Shown: piece by piece, positions 40,231 to 50,188 of the stretch | Position numbering within the stretch: the stretch's first letter is position 1 | Layout of the letters: each line of letters begins with the position of its first letter | NCBI RefSeq assembly: GCF_003268395.1 | Contig: NZ_LQXQ01000002.1 | Location: 62,001-126,000 of the forward strand | Reading direction: 5' to 3' | Length of the DNA: 64,000 nt | Source: Acinetobacter sp. CFCC 10889 | Lineage (GTDB): Bacteria; Pseudomonadota; Gammaproteobacteria; Pseudomonadales; Moraxellaceae | Made by a program: the position numbers and the translations under genes | The notes under the pieces: generated by a model | The model's database searches: none | The model's input: only the letters and a program-made list of their open reading frames with translations | What the model was told of the DNA's origin: nothing

Positions 40231-41544
40231 ATGAATTTACAAAATATTAATGTTGTACAAGGTCAGGTTAGCTGTATTAAACATTATCAGCATGGACGAT
40301 TTGAGCTTCATATTGGTCAAAATGTTTTCTTTGGGCGTTCAATGAATCAGCCCATTATTGCTGTGAATGATAAAGTCCGAATCGTGTTTAATGTGCAAGA
40401 TAAAGAAGTTTATGCTGCTTTAAATTTATCAAAAAAAATTCTTTTTTTACATCCAAATCTACAAAGGATTAAAAAATTCAGTGTTAAACATTATTTTAGA
40501 TTAACCTTTCCTATATTTTTATCCATTACTTTAGTTGTAGCTGTAGTCTATGCACTTTATCAATATGCGCTTGATGGTACTATTTATTATATTGATTTAC
40601 TGCATGGCACGTTGATTATAATGGCACTAACGCTTGTTATTATACTGGCTGGTCTCGGTTTTTATTCGACAGATGGACAATATAATAACAGCAAAAAATT
40701 ATATAAATTACTAGAAATTCCACCCTTATACCAAGATGCTTTATATGGTTTAGAGTTTAGAAATTCTTATTTTAGGGTAGAGCCTAATCATTTTGATCTT
40801 ACAGCCTTAATAAAGTTGCAACAACAAATGACAAGCTCTGAAATAGTTGATTATTTGAATAAAAAAACAAAGCATAAAAATAAATTTGGGCTAAATGCTT
40901 TTGAAATTGAACGACTTGGCTTGATAGAAATTGAAAGTAATATTTCTGATATTCGACAAACGCTAAAAAGGAAGAATTCCTTTTATACTGATGCATTTAT
41001 TGAGGTTACTGCTAAATTAAATAATCAACGTGTGTATGGTTATTTTGATGAGTTTTTGTTTAAGCCAAATCAAAAGCTTTATGCCATTATTTCCGAATAT
41101 GCTGATCAAAAAGGGCATTATATTTGGCTGATCAGTGATTTAGAGAAATATTTAGTTGTAGATGAAGAAATCACTGTCGAGTATGAAAATTTATTGAATA
41201 GTTATCTATCTATTTATAAAGAGATATTTGATAAAGAAACACTGACTCAAGATGGTGTGGTAGGAATAATCATCGGTGCAATTTTTATCGCTTTGATCTT
41301 ATTTGATCTTTTGGGTGTGGTGATGATTGTGATCATTCTCTTTGTTTTTATGATTTTAGGTTTTATGTTATATGCAATCTTTAATTATTTTAGCTCACAG
41401 CGACAAATAGACCTATATATTAAAAGTGTGATTCAAAAAAAAGTGATACAGTTTGATTTGAATCGGCTTGGAAATTTTAAGAGTACTTATATTTATAATG
41501 AGCGCAGAGGTAAAAACAGTCGTACTGGTTTTAGAATAGATTAA
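40231..41544 (+). CDS. Hypothetical membrane protein
   Basis: Function not recognised. 437 residues with an N-terminal soluble beta-rich part (VVQGQVSCIKHYQHGRFEL), two membrane segments near residues 88-150 (PIFLSITLVVAVVYALY; TLIIMALTLVIILAGLGF), a large cytoplasmic-like middle, and two more membrane segments near residues 340-385. It ends in a basic tail (NERRGKNSRTGFRID). It is divergent from the tandem secreted paralogs. Confidence 0.65.
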   Translation: MNLQNINVVQGQVSCIKHYQHGRFELHIGQNVFFGRSMNQPIIAVNDKVRIVFNVQDKEVYAALNLSKKILFLHPNLQRIKKFSVKHYFRLTFPIFLSITLVVAVVYALYQYALDGTIYYIDLLHGTLIIMALTLVIILAGLGFYSTDGQYNNSKKLYKLLEIPPLYQDALYGLEFRNSYFRVEPNHFDLTALIKLQQQMTSSEIVDYLNKKTKHKNKFGLNAFEIERLGLIEIESNISDIRQTLKRKNSFYTDAFIEVTAKLNNQRVYGYFDEFLFKPNQKLYAIISEYADQKGHYIWLISDLEKYLVVDEEITVEYENLLNSYLSIYKEIFDKETLTQDGVVGIIIGAIFIALILFDLLGVVMIVIILFVFMILGFMLYAIFNYFSSQRQIDLYIKSVIQKKVIQFDLNRLGNFKSTYIYNERRGKNSRTGFRID

Positions 41545-41634
41545 AATGATCTTAAAATGTGGCTTCACTAAAAAATAATTTAATTATTTAGTGAAGCAAT
41601 TTAGATTAGATTTTCATGATTTCTGATTCAGTGG

Positions 41635-43314
41635 TTAAAAACTTTCTGCTTTGGCTAAATTCCACATTCTAAAATAAAAGTTTTCTTCATCTTTATTTTC
41701 ACAAGAAAGCAATTCACCGTCTTTCATCCAAAAATGCAGTTGAGCATAGTTTTTGATTTCACGGTCATTGATGCGCTGTGCCAAATGATGTGCTTTAATT
41801 TCAGAGGGATGCTGTAAACCCGCAGCCGCAATCATTTCCGCCAAAGCTTTGAGGGTATTTTGTTGGAAATGGAACACACGTTGCGATTTGTCTCCAACGT
41901 CTAAGGCTTTTTGACGCTCTTTATCTTGGGTTGCAACGCCGACAGGGCATTGATTAGTATGACAACTTTGTGCTTGGATACAACCCACTGCAAACATGAA
42001 ACCACGTGCTGAGTTGACCCAATCGGCACCTATAGCCATAGTACTTGCAATGTCAAAAGCACTGATAATTTTACCACTTGCACCAACTTTTATTTTGTCA
42101 CGTAAACCAGCACCAATCAAAGTATTGTGAACAAAGAGTAAACCTTCACGTAGTGGTGTTCCCATGTGATCGATCAGTTCAATTGGGGCTGCACCTGTAC
42201 CACCTTCAGAGCCATCAACAACAATAAAATCAGGCACAATTTTGGTGATCAGCATGGCTTTAACAATGCCCATAAATTGCCACGGTTGACCAATACATAA
42301 TTTGAAACCAACAGGTTTTCCATTGGATAATTCACGTAATTTTTGAATGAAATGCATCATTTCAATTGGATTGCTAAAAGCTGAATGCGAAGCAGGAGAA
42401 ACACAGTCTTCATCACGTGAAACGCCACGAATTTGAGCAATTTCTTCACTGATTTTATTTTTTGGTAAGATGCCCCCATGTCCAGGTTTAGCACCTTGTG
42501 ATAACTTGATTTCAATCATTTTAATCACAGGATTAGCAGCTTGTTGTTGGAACTTTTCAGGATCAAATTTTCCATCTAAAGTTCGACAACCAAAATAGCC
42601 ACTCCCCAACTCCCAAACGATATCACCACCATTTTCAAGATGATAAGGGCTTAAACTGCCTTCACCTGTATCATGGTAAAATTTGCCGAGTTGCGCCCCT
42701 TTGTTTAAGGCACGAATCGCATTGGCACTTAGACTACCAAAACTCATCGCTGAAATATTCATGATAGAAGCACTATAAGGCTGTGAACATTGCTCATTAC
42801 CAATATTAATGCGGAAAGTTGTATGGTCAGCAGGTGTACGAGGTGCTAAAGAATGTGTGAGGAAGCGATAATCATCTTGGTAAACATTAATAATTGACCC
42901 AAAAGGTTTATCCGCATTTTCATTTTTGGCACGTTGATAAACTAGACTTCGTTGAGAGCGTGAAAATGGTAGGGCATCTTCATCGGATTCAATGAAATAT
43001 TGACGAATTTCTGGGCGAAAACTTTCAAAGAAAAAGCGGAAATGTCCCATAATTGGGTAGTTTCTAAGAATTGCATGCTTACTTTGAAGAATGTCATAAA
43101 TTCCGACTACACTCAGCGCAATACTAATAACCCATGCGATATTCAGCACAGTATCGGAAAAGAAGTAGTAAATAAAATGGGAATCATGCAAAAAAATCGT
43201 CCAAGTCAGATAAATTGCAATGAATAAACACAAGAACCAAACCGAATAACGTGAAAAAAAAGTATTTAAAAATTTACTTCTTATTGCTTGAGCAGGGCTT
43301 GCCATAGGAATCAT
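41635..43314 (-). CDS. FMN-binding glutamate synthase family protein
   Basis: A stand-alone protein of the glutamate synthase central/FMN domain family, 559 residues. Two N-terminal membrane segments (residues 22-70) anchor it. The FMN barrel has ISAMSFGSLSANAIRALNKGA, PGHGGILP, DGSEGGTGAAPIELIDHMG and GADWVNSARGFMFAVGC. The cluster cysteines follow in CIQAQSCHTNQCPVGVAT, as in GltB 3Fe-4S sites. There is no glutaminase domain, so it cannot be a full glutamate synthase; its substrate is unknown. MASPAQ (second Met) may be the real start. Confidence 0.87.
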   Translation of the reverse strand: MIPMASPAQAIRSKFLNTFFSRYSVWFLCLFIAIYLTWTIFLHDSHFIYYFFSDTVLNIAWVISIALSVVGIYDILQSKHAILRNYPIMGHFRFFFESFRPEIRQYFIESDEDALPFSRSQRSLVYQRAKNENADKPFGSIINVYQDDYRFLTHSLAPRTPADHTTFRINIGNEQCSQPYSASIMNISAMSFGSLSANAIRALNKGAQLGKFYHDTGEGSLSPYHLENGGDIVWELGSGYFGCRTLDGKFDPEKFQQQAANPVIKMIEIKLSQGAKPGHGGILPKNKISEEIAQIRGVSRDEDCVSPASHSAFSNPIEMMHFIQKLRELSNGKPVGFKLCIGQPWQFMGIVKAMLITKIVPDFIVVDGSEGGTGAAPIELIDHMGTPLREGLLFVHNTLIGAGLRDKIKVGASGKIISAFDIASTMAIGADWVNSARGFMFAVGCIQAQSCHTNQCPVGVATQDKERQKALDVGDKSQRVFHFQQNTLKALAEMIAAAGLQHPSEIKAHHLAQRINDREIKNYAQLHFWMKDGELLSCENKDEENFYFRMWNLAKAESF

Positions 43315-43622
43315 CTGTCCAACTTAATATTATGTTGTTAAGTTGCCAATTTTGTGATGTTTTCTCAAGTGTTAAATTGTTAGCTTTGAGAATGATTTTT
43401 AATACAATCAAAGAATCATGTATTTTTATTTAGCTATTATAAAGACAGTGTTTAAGCATTTATGGCTCTTAAATTACTGAACATTTGCTATGAATGATTT
43501 TCAAATAAAGTTGTTGTTTTATTTGTAATTTTTTTAAATAGATTTAATGATTTATTTTTTAATATTTTAGGTATAATTTATACAAAGCAATGATTAGAAA
43601 ATGAATACAAAAAGGAGTCAAA
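43315..43622. other. Intergenic region
   Basis: About 300 very AT-rich bases between divergent genes. TATAAT at 43572-43577 is a plausible -10 for the small membrane protein gene, whose ribosome site AGGAG is at about 43614. Nothing else is clear. Confidence 0.5.
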
Positions 43623-43841
43623 ATGTTTGAAGAGTTTTTAGCAAAATTATTAAATCCCAATATCCATTTTTTAGCGATTTATGTGTCAGTGATTGTTGGT
43701 ATTGCTTATATCGGATTATTATTCCAATTTTTGAAAATAAATCATCTTAAAAAGGAAAATGAGCTATTAAAACAACAGTTGGATCATCCATCTCATTCAA
43801 ATATTAGTCTAAGGAAAGTTGTGGGTATTACATCAAAATAA
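43623..43841 (+). CDS. Small single-span membrane protein
   Basis: Function not known. 72 residues, with one membrane segment (about residues 15-35, FLAIYVSVIVGIAYIGLLF) followed by a short coiled coil (INHLKKENELLKQQLDH) and a basic tail. A good ribosome site (AAAGGAG) lies 7 bases before ATG 43623, and a terminator follows, so it is likely a real monocistronic gene. Confidence 0.65.
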   Translation: MFEEFLAKLLNPNIHFLAIYVSVIVGIAYIGLLFQFLKINHLKKENELLKQQLDHPSHSNISLRKVVGITSK

Positions 43842-43860
43842 CAATATAATTGAGTGATAA

Positions 43861-43888
43861 AATAAAGCCTGATAACAGGCTTTATTTA
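43861..43888. terminator. Bidirectional terminator
   Basis: AATAAAGCCTG (43861-43871) pairs with CAGGCTTTATT (43876-43886) over ATAA, between the small membrane protein and the convergent roxA. Confidence 0.87.
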
Positions 43889-43915
43889 AGTTTGAGTAAT
43901 TGTGTTATAAATAAA

Positions 43916-45079
43916 TTATTCTTCGGTTGGTACAAGCATTAAAATAGATTCATTTAAAAGCATTGCCAAATCTTCTAAAATTTCATCATCAGCTAAATCA
44001 ATATTTAATTCAATGCTTTGACCATCGGCAATTTGCTGTAAAAATGCTGTGAATGGTTCCGAAATACATAAACCTTCACCATTTGCCCAAAATAAAACTT
44101 CACCCTCTTGATCTGAATAAAGTAAGCGTGATGCAGGTTCAAGTTGAATGATATAGCCTTGATCTAAAGCTTCTTCTAAATCACCTGTACCGATTTCTTC
44201 AGCTTCAGGAATATTTTCAGGATATTTCGAATCTGATACTAAACTCATAATGGCATCATCTAGCACCATTGAGTTTTGCAATTGATCTAAAATTTTTGCT
44301 TTTAAATAGGTCAGTTCATTTTCAGTGACTTCCCCTGCACGAGAAACTTGGTCACGGATAATATCAAGCAATGGATTTTTTAAATCTTGATTTTCTGAAA
44401 ATTTATCACAAATACGATCCATCATGTCAGGGACATTTGGCATGCGGAAACCAAAGGAGTAGGTGAGGCAATCATCTTCTGCAACACCATAATGGGCAAG
44501 ACCAGGTGGGACATAGAGTAAATCGCCTGGCGCTAGAACCTCATCAAAATGAACATCTATTTCAGGAAGTAATTTAAGTGGTTGACCTGCAACAAATTCA
44601 GTTTCAGCATCACACATTTGACCGAGTTGCCAACGGCGATGACCATAGCCTTGAACTAAAAATACATCATAAAAATCAAAATGTTGACCGACTGATCCAC
44701 CCTGCGGAGCGTAAGAGACCATAATGTCATCACGGCGCCACTGTGGAATGAAAGGAAATTTTTTCCAAAGTTCAGCTAAATCAAAGGAATAATGGTCTAC
44801 AGCGTGAACAAGTAATGTCCAAAGCTTTGGCATTTTTTGGAAATCACCTTTAATCAATGGTGAATTTTTTACTGACCACTGTGTTGGATCTTTATCTTTT
44901 TGTTTGATGAGTCGAGCGGTCGTATTTTCATCTAGCGCAAGTTCCATGACATCATCAGGGACTAAAATATCAGCAATTTCAGAAAGCGCATTACGCACTA
45001 AAAGTGGTTTTTTTTGCCAATATTCTGAGAGAAATTGTTCTGCGGTGATTCCGCCTAAAACATCTAAAGGTTGCGACAT
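43916..45079 (-). CDS. roxA: RoxA/YcfD-type JmjC ribosomal oxygenase
   Basis: Fe(II)/2-oxoglutarate oxygenase; in E. coli YcfD hydroxylates Arg81 of ribosomal protein L16. The 387-residue protein has the iron triad in GGSVGQHFDFYDVFLVQ (His-x-Asp near residue 130) and the second His in VPPGLAHYGVAEDD near residue 190. The start ITAEQFLSEYWQKKPLLVRNA is typical of the JmjC cupin group. The C-terminal winged-helix domain is complete. The L16 target is inferred from the family. Confidence 0.9.
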   Translation of the reverse strand: MSQPLDVLGGITAEQFLSEYWQKKPLLVRNALSEIADILVPDDVMELALDENTTARLIKQKDKDPTQWSVKNSPLIKGDFQKMPKLWTLLVHAVDHYSFDLAELWKKFPFIPQWRRDDIMVSYAPQGGSVGQHFDFYDVFLVQGYGHRRWQLGQMCDAETEFVAGQPLKLLPEIDVHFDEVLAPGDLLYVPPGLAHYGVAEDDCLTYSFGFRMPNVPDMMDRICDKFSENQDLKNPLLDIIRDQVSRAGEVTENELTYLKAKILDQLQNSMVLDDAIMSLVSDSKYPENIPEAEEIGTGDLEEALDQGYIIQLEPASRLLYSDQEGEVLFWANGEGLCISEPFTAFLQQIADGQSIELNIDLADDEILEDLAMLLNESILMLVPTEE

Positions 45080-45162
45080 GAAAATAGCCTAAGCAAATTT
45101 GAATCAATATTGGGAGTATTGTCTTATGAGACAATTGCTTAAACAAGTCAAAATTTTGTAAA

Positions 45163-45969
45163 TCAATTACAATTATATCCAAATTGCCTTGTTAATAACT
45201 TTTTTTTCCACAAAGATTCCTTGGTAATTACTTCGTCAATAGACTTTGAAGAGGGAATCACTTCAAGAATTGCAAATTTAAAGTGGTTTTTAATGTAAGA
45301 TTCTCCTTTCGAACCAAAAAGCTCTATCAAATCTTTGTTGTTGCCATGAAAATTATAGACATAATTTATCCATCGTCCCCAAATACCATGCTCTCCATAA
45401 GCAGAACCAATGTAATGCATACCTGTTGCAGTATCAGTAATAAGGTATATGCCAAACACACTACTTAAAGCTGCCTTCCAATCGTTTAGCTTATTTTTAA
45501 CGATAACTTCTATTTCAATAAAGCTATGGTTTATATTTTCAAATCCCTGAAATTTTTCACCGCGATATCTTGTTTCATATATTCCTTTGATTATTGAGTT
45601 TTTAAAAATATATTTTGGAAGAAAGACAGTACCTCTTTGGTTATCGCCATTGTACTCTATAATTAATCGTCCAATTAAGTCTTGATATTGTTGAGAATAT
45701 TCAACTTTATACGCATTTTCTGTTCGTTCTTTTATGTGAAATATTCCACCAAATAAAAAACTGTTACCATTAATTTGAGCGAAACTCACAATATTATTTT
45801 TGATAAAACGCTCTTTTTTATTTCCTGGGTATATTTGCCATTTGAGCCATGCATCATCAGATTTAGCTAAGGCATCTAATGGTCTATGTCCATCAGGATT
45901 TGTTTTAGCTAGATGAAACCGATACAGACTATCATCATTTAATTCTTTTATTAATGTTTCAAGTAACAT
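45163..45969 (-). CDS. GIY-YIG nuclease-domain protein with unknown N-terminal domain
   Basis: 268 residues. The C-terminal third (about 170-260) is a GIY-YIG domain: FGIYLITDTATGMHYIGSAYG with the two Tyr, and ESLWKKKLLTR, where the Glu fits the catalytic acid. The N-terminal 165 residues (LYRFHLAKTNPDGHRPLD, FAQINGNSFLFGGIFHI, ETRYRGEKFQGFENINHSF) form a domain I do not recognise. No restriction, recombination or intron genes lie next to it. It stands between housekeeping genes roxA and maf, so it may be a recent insertion. Confidence 0.8.
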   Translation of the reverse strand: MLLETLIKELNDDSLYRFHLAKTNPDGHRPLDALAKSDDAWLKWQIYPGNKKERFIKNNIVSFAQINGNSFLFGGIFHIKERTENAYKVEYSQQYQDLIGRLIIEYNGDNQRGTVFLPKYIFKNSIIKGIYETRYRGEKFQGFENINHSFIEIEVIVKNKLNDWKAALSSVFGIYLITDTATGMHYIGSAYGEHGIWGRWINYVYNFHGNNKDLIELFGSKGESYIKNHFKFAILEVIPSSKSIDEVITKESLWKKKLLTRQFGYNCN

Positions 45970-46009
45970 TGCAATTAATACTCTTGTTGTAATTTATACT
46001 AGACTGAAT

Positions 46010-46618
46010 TTAAGGGAGTTTAATACCCAAATTCCTCAAAATCCCACATAACTGAATCATAGGCATTCCCATTAGTGTGGTTTGATCTTGCCCAATCATC
46101 TGTTCAAATAACGATATTCCCAAACTTTCACATTTAAAACTGCCTGCACAATGCAAAGGCTGATCCATTTCGATATAACGTTGAATTTCTTCAAGTGTTA
46201 ATTCACGAAATTTCACATGATAATGTTCAACCAAGGTGCATTCAAAACCAGAGGTGAGATGTTGCACACTCAGGGCAGTACTAAAATAAACATTCTGACC
46301 TGAATTGGCTTGTAACTGACGAACAGCATTTTCCACTGTTAAAGGCTTGCCAATAAACACTTGTGGCGCATGTTCCCGCCAAGCGACTTGATCAGAACCA
46401 ATCACAATGGCATTGGGGTGATCTTTGGCAATGATTTGTGCTTTTTCAAATGCTAAACGCATTGCCAAATCATCAGCATGTATTTCACCACGAGGAGATT
46501 CGTCTATATCAGGTGAAATACAGTGATAATTCAAACCCAAACGATTCATTAAATCTTTTCGGGTTTGACTTGATGAGGCCAAAATAATGTCAGAATATTG
46601 TATTTTAAAATCAGTCAT
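46010..46618 (-). CDS. Maf/YceF-type nucleotide pyrophosphatase
   Basis: House-cleaning pyrophosphatase of the Maf family; the YceF branch prefers 7-methyl-GTP. About 203 residues from ATG 46618 (MTDFKIQYSD). Motifs are IILASSSQTRKDLMNRLG, DIDESPRGE, IVIGSDQVAW and HCAGSFKCESLGISLFE. The frame is open further upstream across the next gene, but only MTDFKIQ fits the family start. The 3' end is complete (GIKLP). Confidence 0.88.
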   Translation of the reverse strand: MTDFKIQYSDIILASSSQTRKDLMNRLGLNYHCISPDIDESPRGEIHADDLAMRLAFEKAQIIAKDHPNAIVIGSDQVAWREHAPQVFIGKPLTVENAVRQLQANSGQNVYFSTALSVQHLTSGFECTLVEHYHVKFRELTLEEIQRYIEMDQPLHCAGSFKCESLGISLFEQMIGQDQTTLMGMPMIQLCGILRNLGIKLP

Positions 46619-46623
46619 AAACT

Positions 46624-47007
46624 TTAAACTGCATATTCCATAAGTACATCTAAAGGCACATAGGCCAAGACTGCTTGATGACAGGCTTCTGCTTTGACAC
46701 GGGGTGCTTGACCATCTTGATAAGCCTGTACCCAACGGGTCACACACAAACACCAAAAATCGCCAGGTTGCAAACCAGGGAAGCCATGCTCAGGTAATGG
46801 CGTCGTCAGGTCATTGCCCATGCTTTGTGAATAACTGAGAAATTCTGAGGTCATCTCCGCACAAACAGTATGTTGTCCTAAATCTGTGGTTGCGGTATGA
46901 CAAAAACCATTACGAAAATAACCTGTAATCGGGGAGAAACAACAGCTTGCTAAAGACTCACCAAAAACATTTAAACCATTAATTTTAGGATCAGGATGAA
47001 AAGACAT
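46624..47007 (-). CDS. DUF2237 family protein
   Basis: About 127 residues from ATG 47007 (MSFHPDPKINGLNVFGESL). The family has unknown function and a compact fold with conserved Cys: CCFSPITGYFRNGFCHT, GQHTVCAEMTSEFL and PGDFWCLCVTRW. It precedes maf by 5 bases and is probably co-transcribed with it. Six to seven cysteines suggest a metal or redox site, but no function is known. Confidence 0.85.
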   Translation of the reverse strand: MSFHPDPKINGLNVFGESLASCCFSPITGYFRNGFCHTATTDLGQHTVCAEMTSEFLSYSQSMGNDLTTPLPEHGFPGLQPGDFWCLCVTRWVQAYQDGQAPRVKAEACHQAVLAYVPLDVLMEYAV

Positions 47008-47145
47008 AAGCACTTAAATATTTGAAGTTTGACCTATAATAATCAAATCTCAACATTTCTACAGCTTTTCTACAAAAGTCGCTAACCTTTTTTTGTGTAA
47101 TCATTTAGAATCAACGCGATTTTTAATATCTAAAAAGAGAGCTAT

Positions 47146-48333
47146 ATGAATTTTCAGCGTATGACTGACCTTGATTTAACGGGCAAACGTGTTCTTATTC
47201 GTGAAGATTTAAACGTACCTGTTAAAAATGGTGTGATTACAAGCGATGCACGTTTACGTGCGGCTTTACCGACAATCAAATTGGCACTTGAAAAAGGTGC
47301 TGCGGTGATGGTGTATTCACATTTAGGTCGTCCTGTTGAAGGTGAACCAAAGGCTGAACAATCTCTTGCACCTGTGGCTGCATATTTGACTGAAGCTTTG
47401 GGTCAAGAAGTAAAATTATTTACAGATTACTTGGATGGCGTTGAAGTTGCAGCGGGTCAAGTGGTATTGCTTGAAAACTGCCGTTTCAATGCAGGCGAAA
47501 AGAAAAATAATCCTGAATTAGCAGCAAAATATGCAGCGCTTTGCGATGTATTTGTCATGGATGCTTTCGGTACTGCACACCGTGCAGAAGCGTCTACTGA
47601 AGGTGTTGCGCGTCTAGCGAAAGTTGCTGCGGCAGGTCCTTTACTTGCAGCTGAATTGGATGCTTTGGGGCGCGCGCTTCAAACGCCTGAAAAGCCAATG
47701 GTTGCTATTGTTGCAGGTTCAAAAGTATCAACTAAGCTTGATGTTTTAACTTCACTTTCTGATATTTGTGATCAATTGATCGTGGGTGGCGGTATTGCCA
47801 ATACATTCCTTGCTGCGGCTGGCTTCAATGTCGGTAAATCATTGTGTGAACATGATTTGATTGATACTGCAAAAGCGATTGCAGCGAAAGTTTCAGTGCC
47901 ACTTCCAACTGACGTTGTTGTTGCTGATGCTTCAGAAATCAACTTTGATGATTTCTTAGGTTCTTTAGCAGCAGCGAAAGCAGTTGTGAAAAAAGTTGCA
48001 GACGTTGCTGACAACGATATGATTTTAGATGTCGGTCCTGAAACAGCAAAAGCATTTGCTGAGATCTTAAAAACATCGAAAACGATTCTTTGGAATGGTC
48101 CAGTAGGTGTGTTTGAAGTGGATCAATTCGGCGAAGGCACCAAAGCATTGTCATTGGCAATTGCTGAATCAGCAGGTTTCTCGATCGCAGGTGGTGGTGA
48201 TACTTTAGCTGCAATTGATAAATATGAAGTTGCTGACAAAATCGGCTATATCTCTACAGGTGGTGGTGCATTCCTTGAATTTGTTGAAGGTAAAACACTT
48301 CCTGCAGTTGCTGTATTACTTGAACGTGCATAA
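47146..48333 (+). CDS. pgk: Phosphoglycerate kinase
   Basis: Converts 1,3-bisphosphoglycerate and ADP to 3-phosphoglycerate and ATP. The 395-residue sequence has [54 protein letters not shown] in outline, and the nucleotide site [11 protein letters not shown] plus [12 protein letters not shown]. It heads a glycolytic/gluconeogenic stretch with fba 0.6 kb downstream, though each has its own terminator context. Confidence 0.97.
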   Translation: MNFQRMTDLDLTGKRVLIREDLNVPVKNGVITSDARLRAALPTIKLALEKGAAVMVYSHLGRPVEGEPKAEQSLAPVAAYLTEALGQEVKLFTDYLDGVEVAAGQVVLLENCRFNAGEKKNNPELAAKYAALCDVFVMDAFGTAHRAEASTEGVARLAKVAAAGPLLAAELDALGRALQTPEKPMVAIVAGSKVSTKLDVLTSLSDICDQLIVGGGIANTFLAAAGFNVGKSLCEHDLIDTAKAIAAKVSVPLPTDVVVADASEINFDDFLGSLAAAKAVVKKVADVADNDMILDVGPETAKAFAEILKTSKTILWNGPVGVFEVDQFGEGTKALSLAIAESAGFSIAGGGDTLAAIDKYEVADKIGYISTGGGAFLEFVEGKTLPAVAVLLERA

Positions 48334-48368
48334 TCACTTATTTAAAGCACATTTATGACGTTTTAATG

Positions 48369-48395
48369 AAAGGCTGACATCTGTTCAGCCTTTTG
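48369..48395 (+). terminator. pgk terminator
   Basis: AAAGGCTGA (48369-48377) pairs with TCAGCCTTT (48385-48393) over 7 bases, followed by TTGTT. Confidence 0.78.
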
Positions 48396-48485
48396 TTATT
48401 TTTGAAGTTATTTTTTGAGTAATAAAATTGAAATATTTCTGCAATAAACTAACGCTAAAGCAAATCACCAACACTGGAAAATGTG

Positions 48486-48767
48486 ATGAAATTTAATTTA
48501 GCTCTTGTTGCACTTTTAATCGCGCCTTTAGCACTGACTGCATGTTCAAAACAAGAAAAAGCACCTGCTGCTGAACAAGGCGCTGCATCTGCTGCCGTAA
48601 CCACAGAGACTGCATCTGAAACAGTAACAGCAGAACAACAAGCAGCAATTGATGCACTTGATCAGCCTGTATTAGATGAAAAAAATACAGATGTGCCTGC
48701 TGAAAAAGCCAATGCACCTGCGGATGCTGCAACTCCTGCCACTGAAGGAGAGGCTGCTGCTCACTAA
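48486..48767 (+). CDS. Small Ala/Glu-rich lipoprotein
   Basis: 93 residues with lipobox LTAC (signal MKFNLALVALLIAPLALTAC). The rest is disordered, rich in Ala, Glu and Thr (SKQEKAPAAEQGAAS, then TVTAEQQAAIDALDQPV). The 48483 GTG is rejected in favour of the ATG at 48486. No enzyme domain. The role is unknown. It lies between pgk and fba with its own terminator, so it is probably an independent unit. Confidence 0.75.
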   Translation: MKFNLALVALLIAPLALTACSKQEKAPAAEQGAASAAVTTETASETVTAEQQAAIDALDQPVLDEKNTDVPAEKANAPADAATPATEGEAAAH

Positions 48768-48797
48768 ACATTTAAAGTTTTGTAGTAGTTTGTTTAA

Positions 48798-48826
48798 AAG
48801 TCCCTGCAAATGCAGGGATTTTTTAT
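48798..48826 (+). terminator. Terminator after the small lipoprotein gene
   Basis: TCCCTGCA and TGCAGGGA (48801-48818) form a tight stem over AA with a T run after it. Confidence 0.87.
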
Positions 48827-48899
48827 GAAATAGTCAAGATTGTTGCTGAATTGAAACACATGACAGGGTAGAATATGCGGCATTACCTGGGAGGATATT

Positions 48900-49937
48900 A
48901 TGGCTCTTATTTCATTGCGCCAGCTCTTGGATCATGCCGGTGAACACAATTACGGCGTTCCAGCGTTTAACGTAAACAACTTAGAACAAATGCGCGCAAT
49001 CATGTTAGCCGCAGATGAAACAAATTCACCTGTGATTGTGCAAGCATCAGCAGGCGCACGTAAATATGCAGGCGCTCCATTCTTACGCCATCTTATTTTA
49101 GCTGCAATTGAAGAATGGCCACATATTCCAGTGGTAATGCATCAAGATCATGGTACAGATCCTGATGTGTGTCAGCGTTCTATCCAGTTGGGCTTCTCAT
49201 CAGTGATGATGGACGGTTCATTAGGTGCAGACGGTAAAACACCAACAACTTATGAATATAACGTAGACGTAACTCGTCGTACAGTTCAAATGGCGCATGC
49301 GTGTGGTGTGTCTGTTGAAGGCGAGATTGGTTGTTTGGGTAGCCTTGAAACAGGTATGGCAGGCGAAGAAGATGGCGTAGGTGCTGAAGGCGTTCTTGAT
49401 CATTCTCAACTACTTACATCGGTTGAAGAAGCAACTCAATTTGTAAAAGATACCAATGTTGATGCACTTGCAATTGCTGTAGGTACTTCACACGGTGCGT
49501 ACAAATTCACTCGTCCACCTACAGGCGATATTTTGGCAATTGACCGCATTAAAGAAATCCATGCGGCACTTCCAAATACACACCTTGTAATGCATGGTTC
49601 AAGCTCAGTTCCACAAGAATGGCTTGCGATCATTAACCAATATGGTGGCGACATCAAAGAAACTTATGGTGTTCCTGTTGAGCAATTGGTTGAAGCAATT
49701 AAACACGGTGTACGTAAAATCAACATCGATACAGATCTACGTTTAGCGTCTACAGGTGCAATGCGCCGTATGATGGCTGAACAACCAAGCGAATTTGATC
49801 CACGTAAATTCTTCGCGAAAACTGTAGATGCAATGAAACAAATCTGTGTAGATCGTTATACACAATTTGGTACAGCAGGTAATGCTGATAAGATTCGTCC
49901 AATTTCTTTAGAGAAAATGGTAGATCGTTATAAGTAA
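48900..49937 (+). CDS. fba: Class II fructose-bisphosphate aldolase
   Basis: Zn-dependent aldolase of glycolysis and gluconeogenesis. The 345-residue protein has the family start [22 protein letters not shown], the Zn/catalytic segment [14 protein letters not shown] near residue 80, [19 protein letters not shown], and [13 protein letters not shown] near residue 230. The C-terminus ([18 protein letters not shown]) is complete. A Shine-Dalgarno (GGGAGGA) precedes the ATG. Confidence 0.96.
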   Translation: MALISLRQLLDHAGEHNYGVPAFNVNNLEQMRAIMLAADETNSPVIVQASAGARKYAGAPFLRHLILAAIEEWPHIPVVMHQDHGTDPDVCQRSIQLGFSSVMMDGSLGADGKTPTTYEYNVDVTRRTVQMAHACGVSVEGEIGCLGSLETGMAGEEDGVGAEGVLDHSQLLTSVEEATQFVKDTNVDALAIAVGTSHGAYKFTRPPTGDILAIDRIKEIHAALPNTHLVMHGSSSVPQEWLAIINQYGGDIKETYGVPVEQLVEAIKHGVRKINIDTDLRLASTGAMRRMMAEQPSEFDPRKFFAKTVDAMKQICVDRYTQFGTAGNADKIRPISLEKMVDRYK

Positions 49938-50021
49938 TTTGATTTAATTATTTATAAATTGAATGATTTGTAAAAGAAAGCCCACATTATTGTGTAATGC
50001 AAGTTAGTTAGGGGTTCTTTG

Positions 50022-50091
50022 AATCCTCCCCAACACTCCTTTTTCAAAGGAGGGAGTTTCCCTCTTTATAAAGAGGGGTTAGGGGAGATTT
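50022..50091. repeat. Palindromic intergenic repeat inside the fba terminator
   Basis: A nested palindrome: outer arms AATCCTCCCCAA and TTAGGGGAGATT, and inner hairpins CTCCTTT/AAAGGAG and CCCTCTTTATAAAGAGGG. It sits between AAAGCCCACA (49978-49987) and TGTGGGCTTT (about 50138-50147), which pair as a terminator for fba. The repeat thus lies in the terminator loop. Similar C/G-rich palindromes are scattered in Acinetobacter genomes, as far as I recall. Confidence 0.6.
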
Positions 50092-50188
50092 CTAGATTTG
50101 CATCCTGTTATTTTGACTAATTCGTATCGCAATTTATTGTGGGCTTTTTATTGCTCGTGAAATATTGAATTGAAATAAGAAGATCGTC

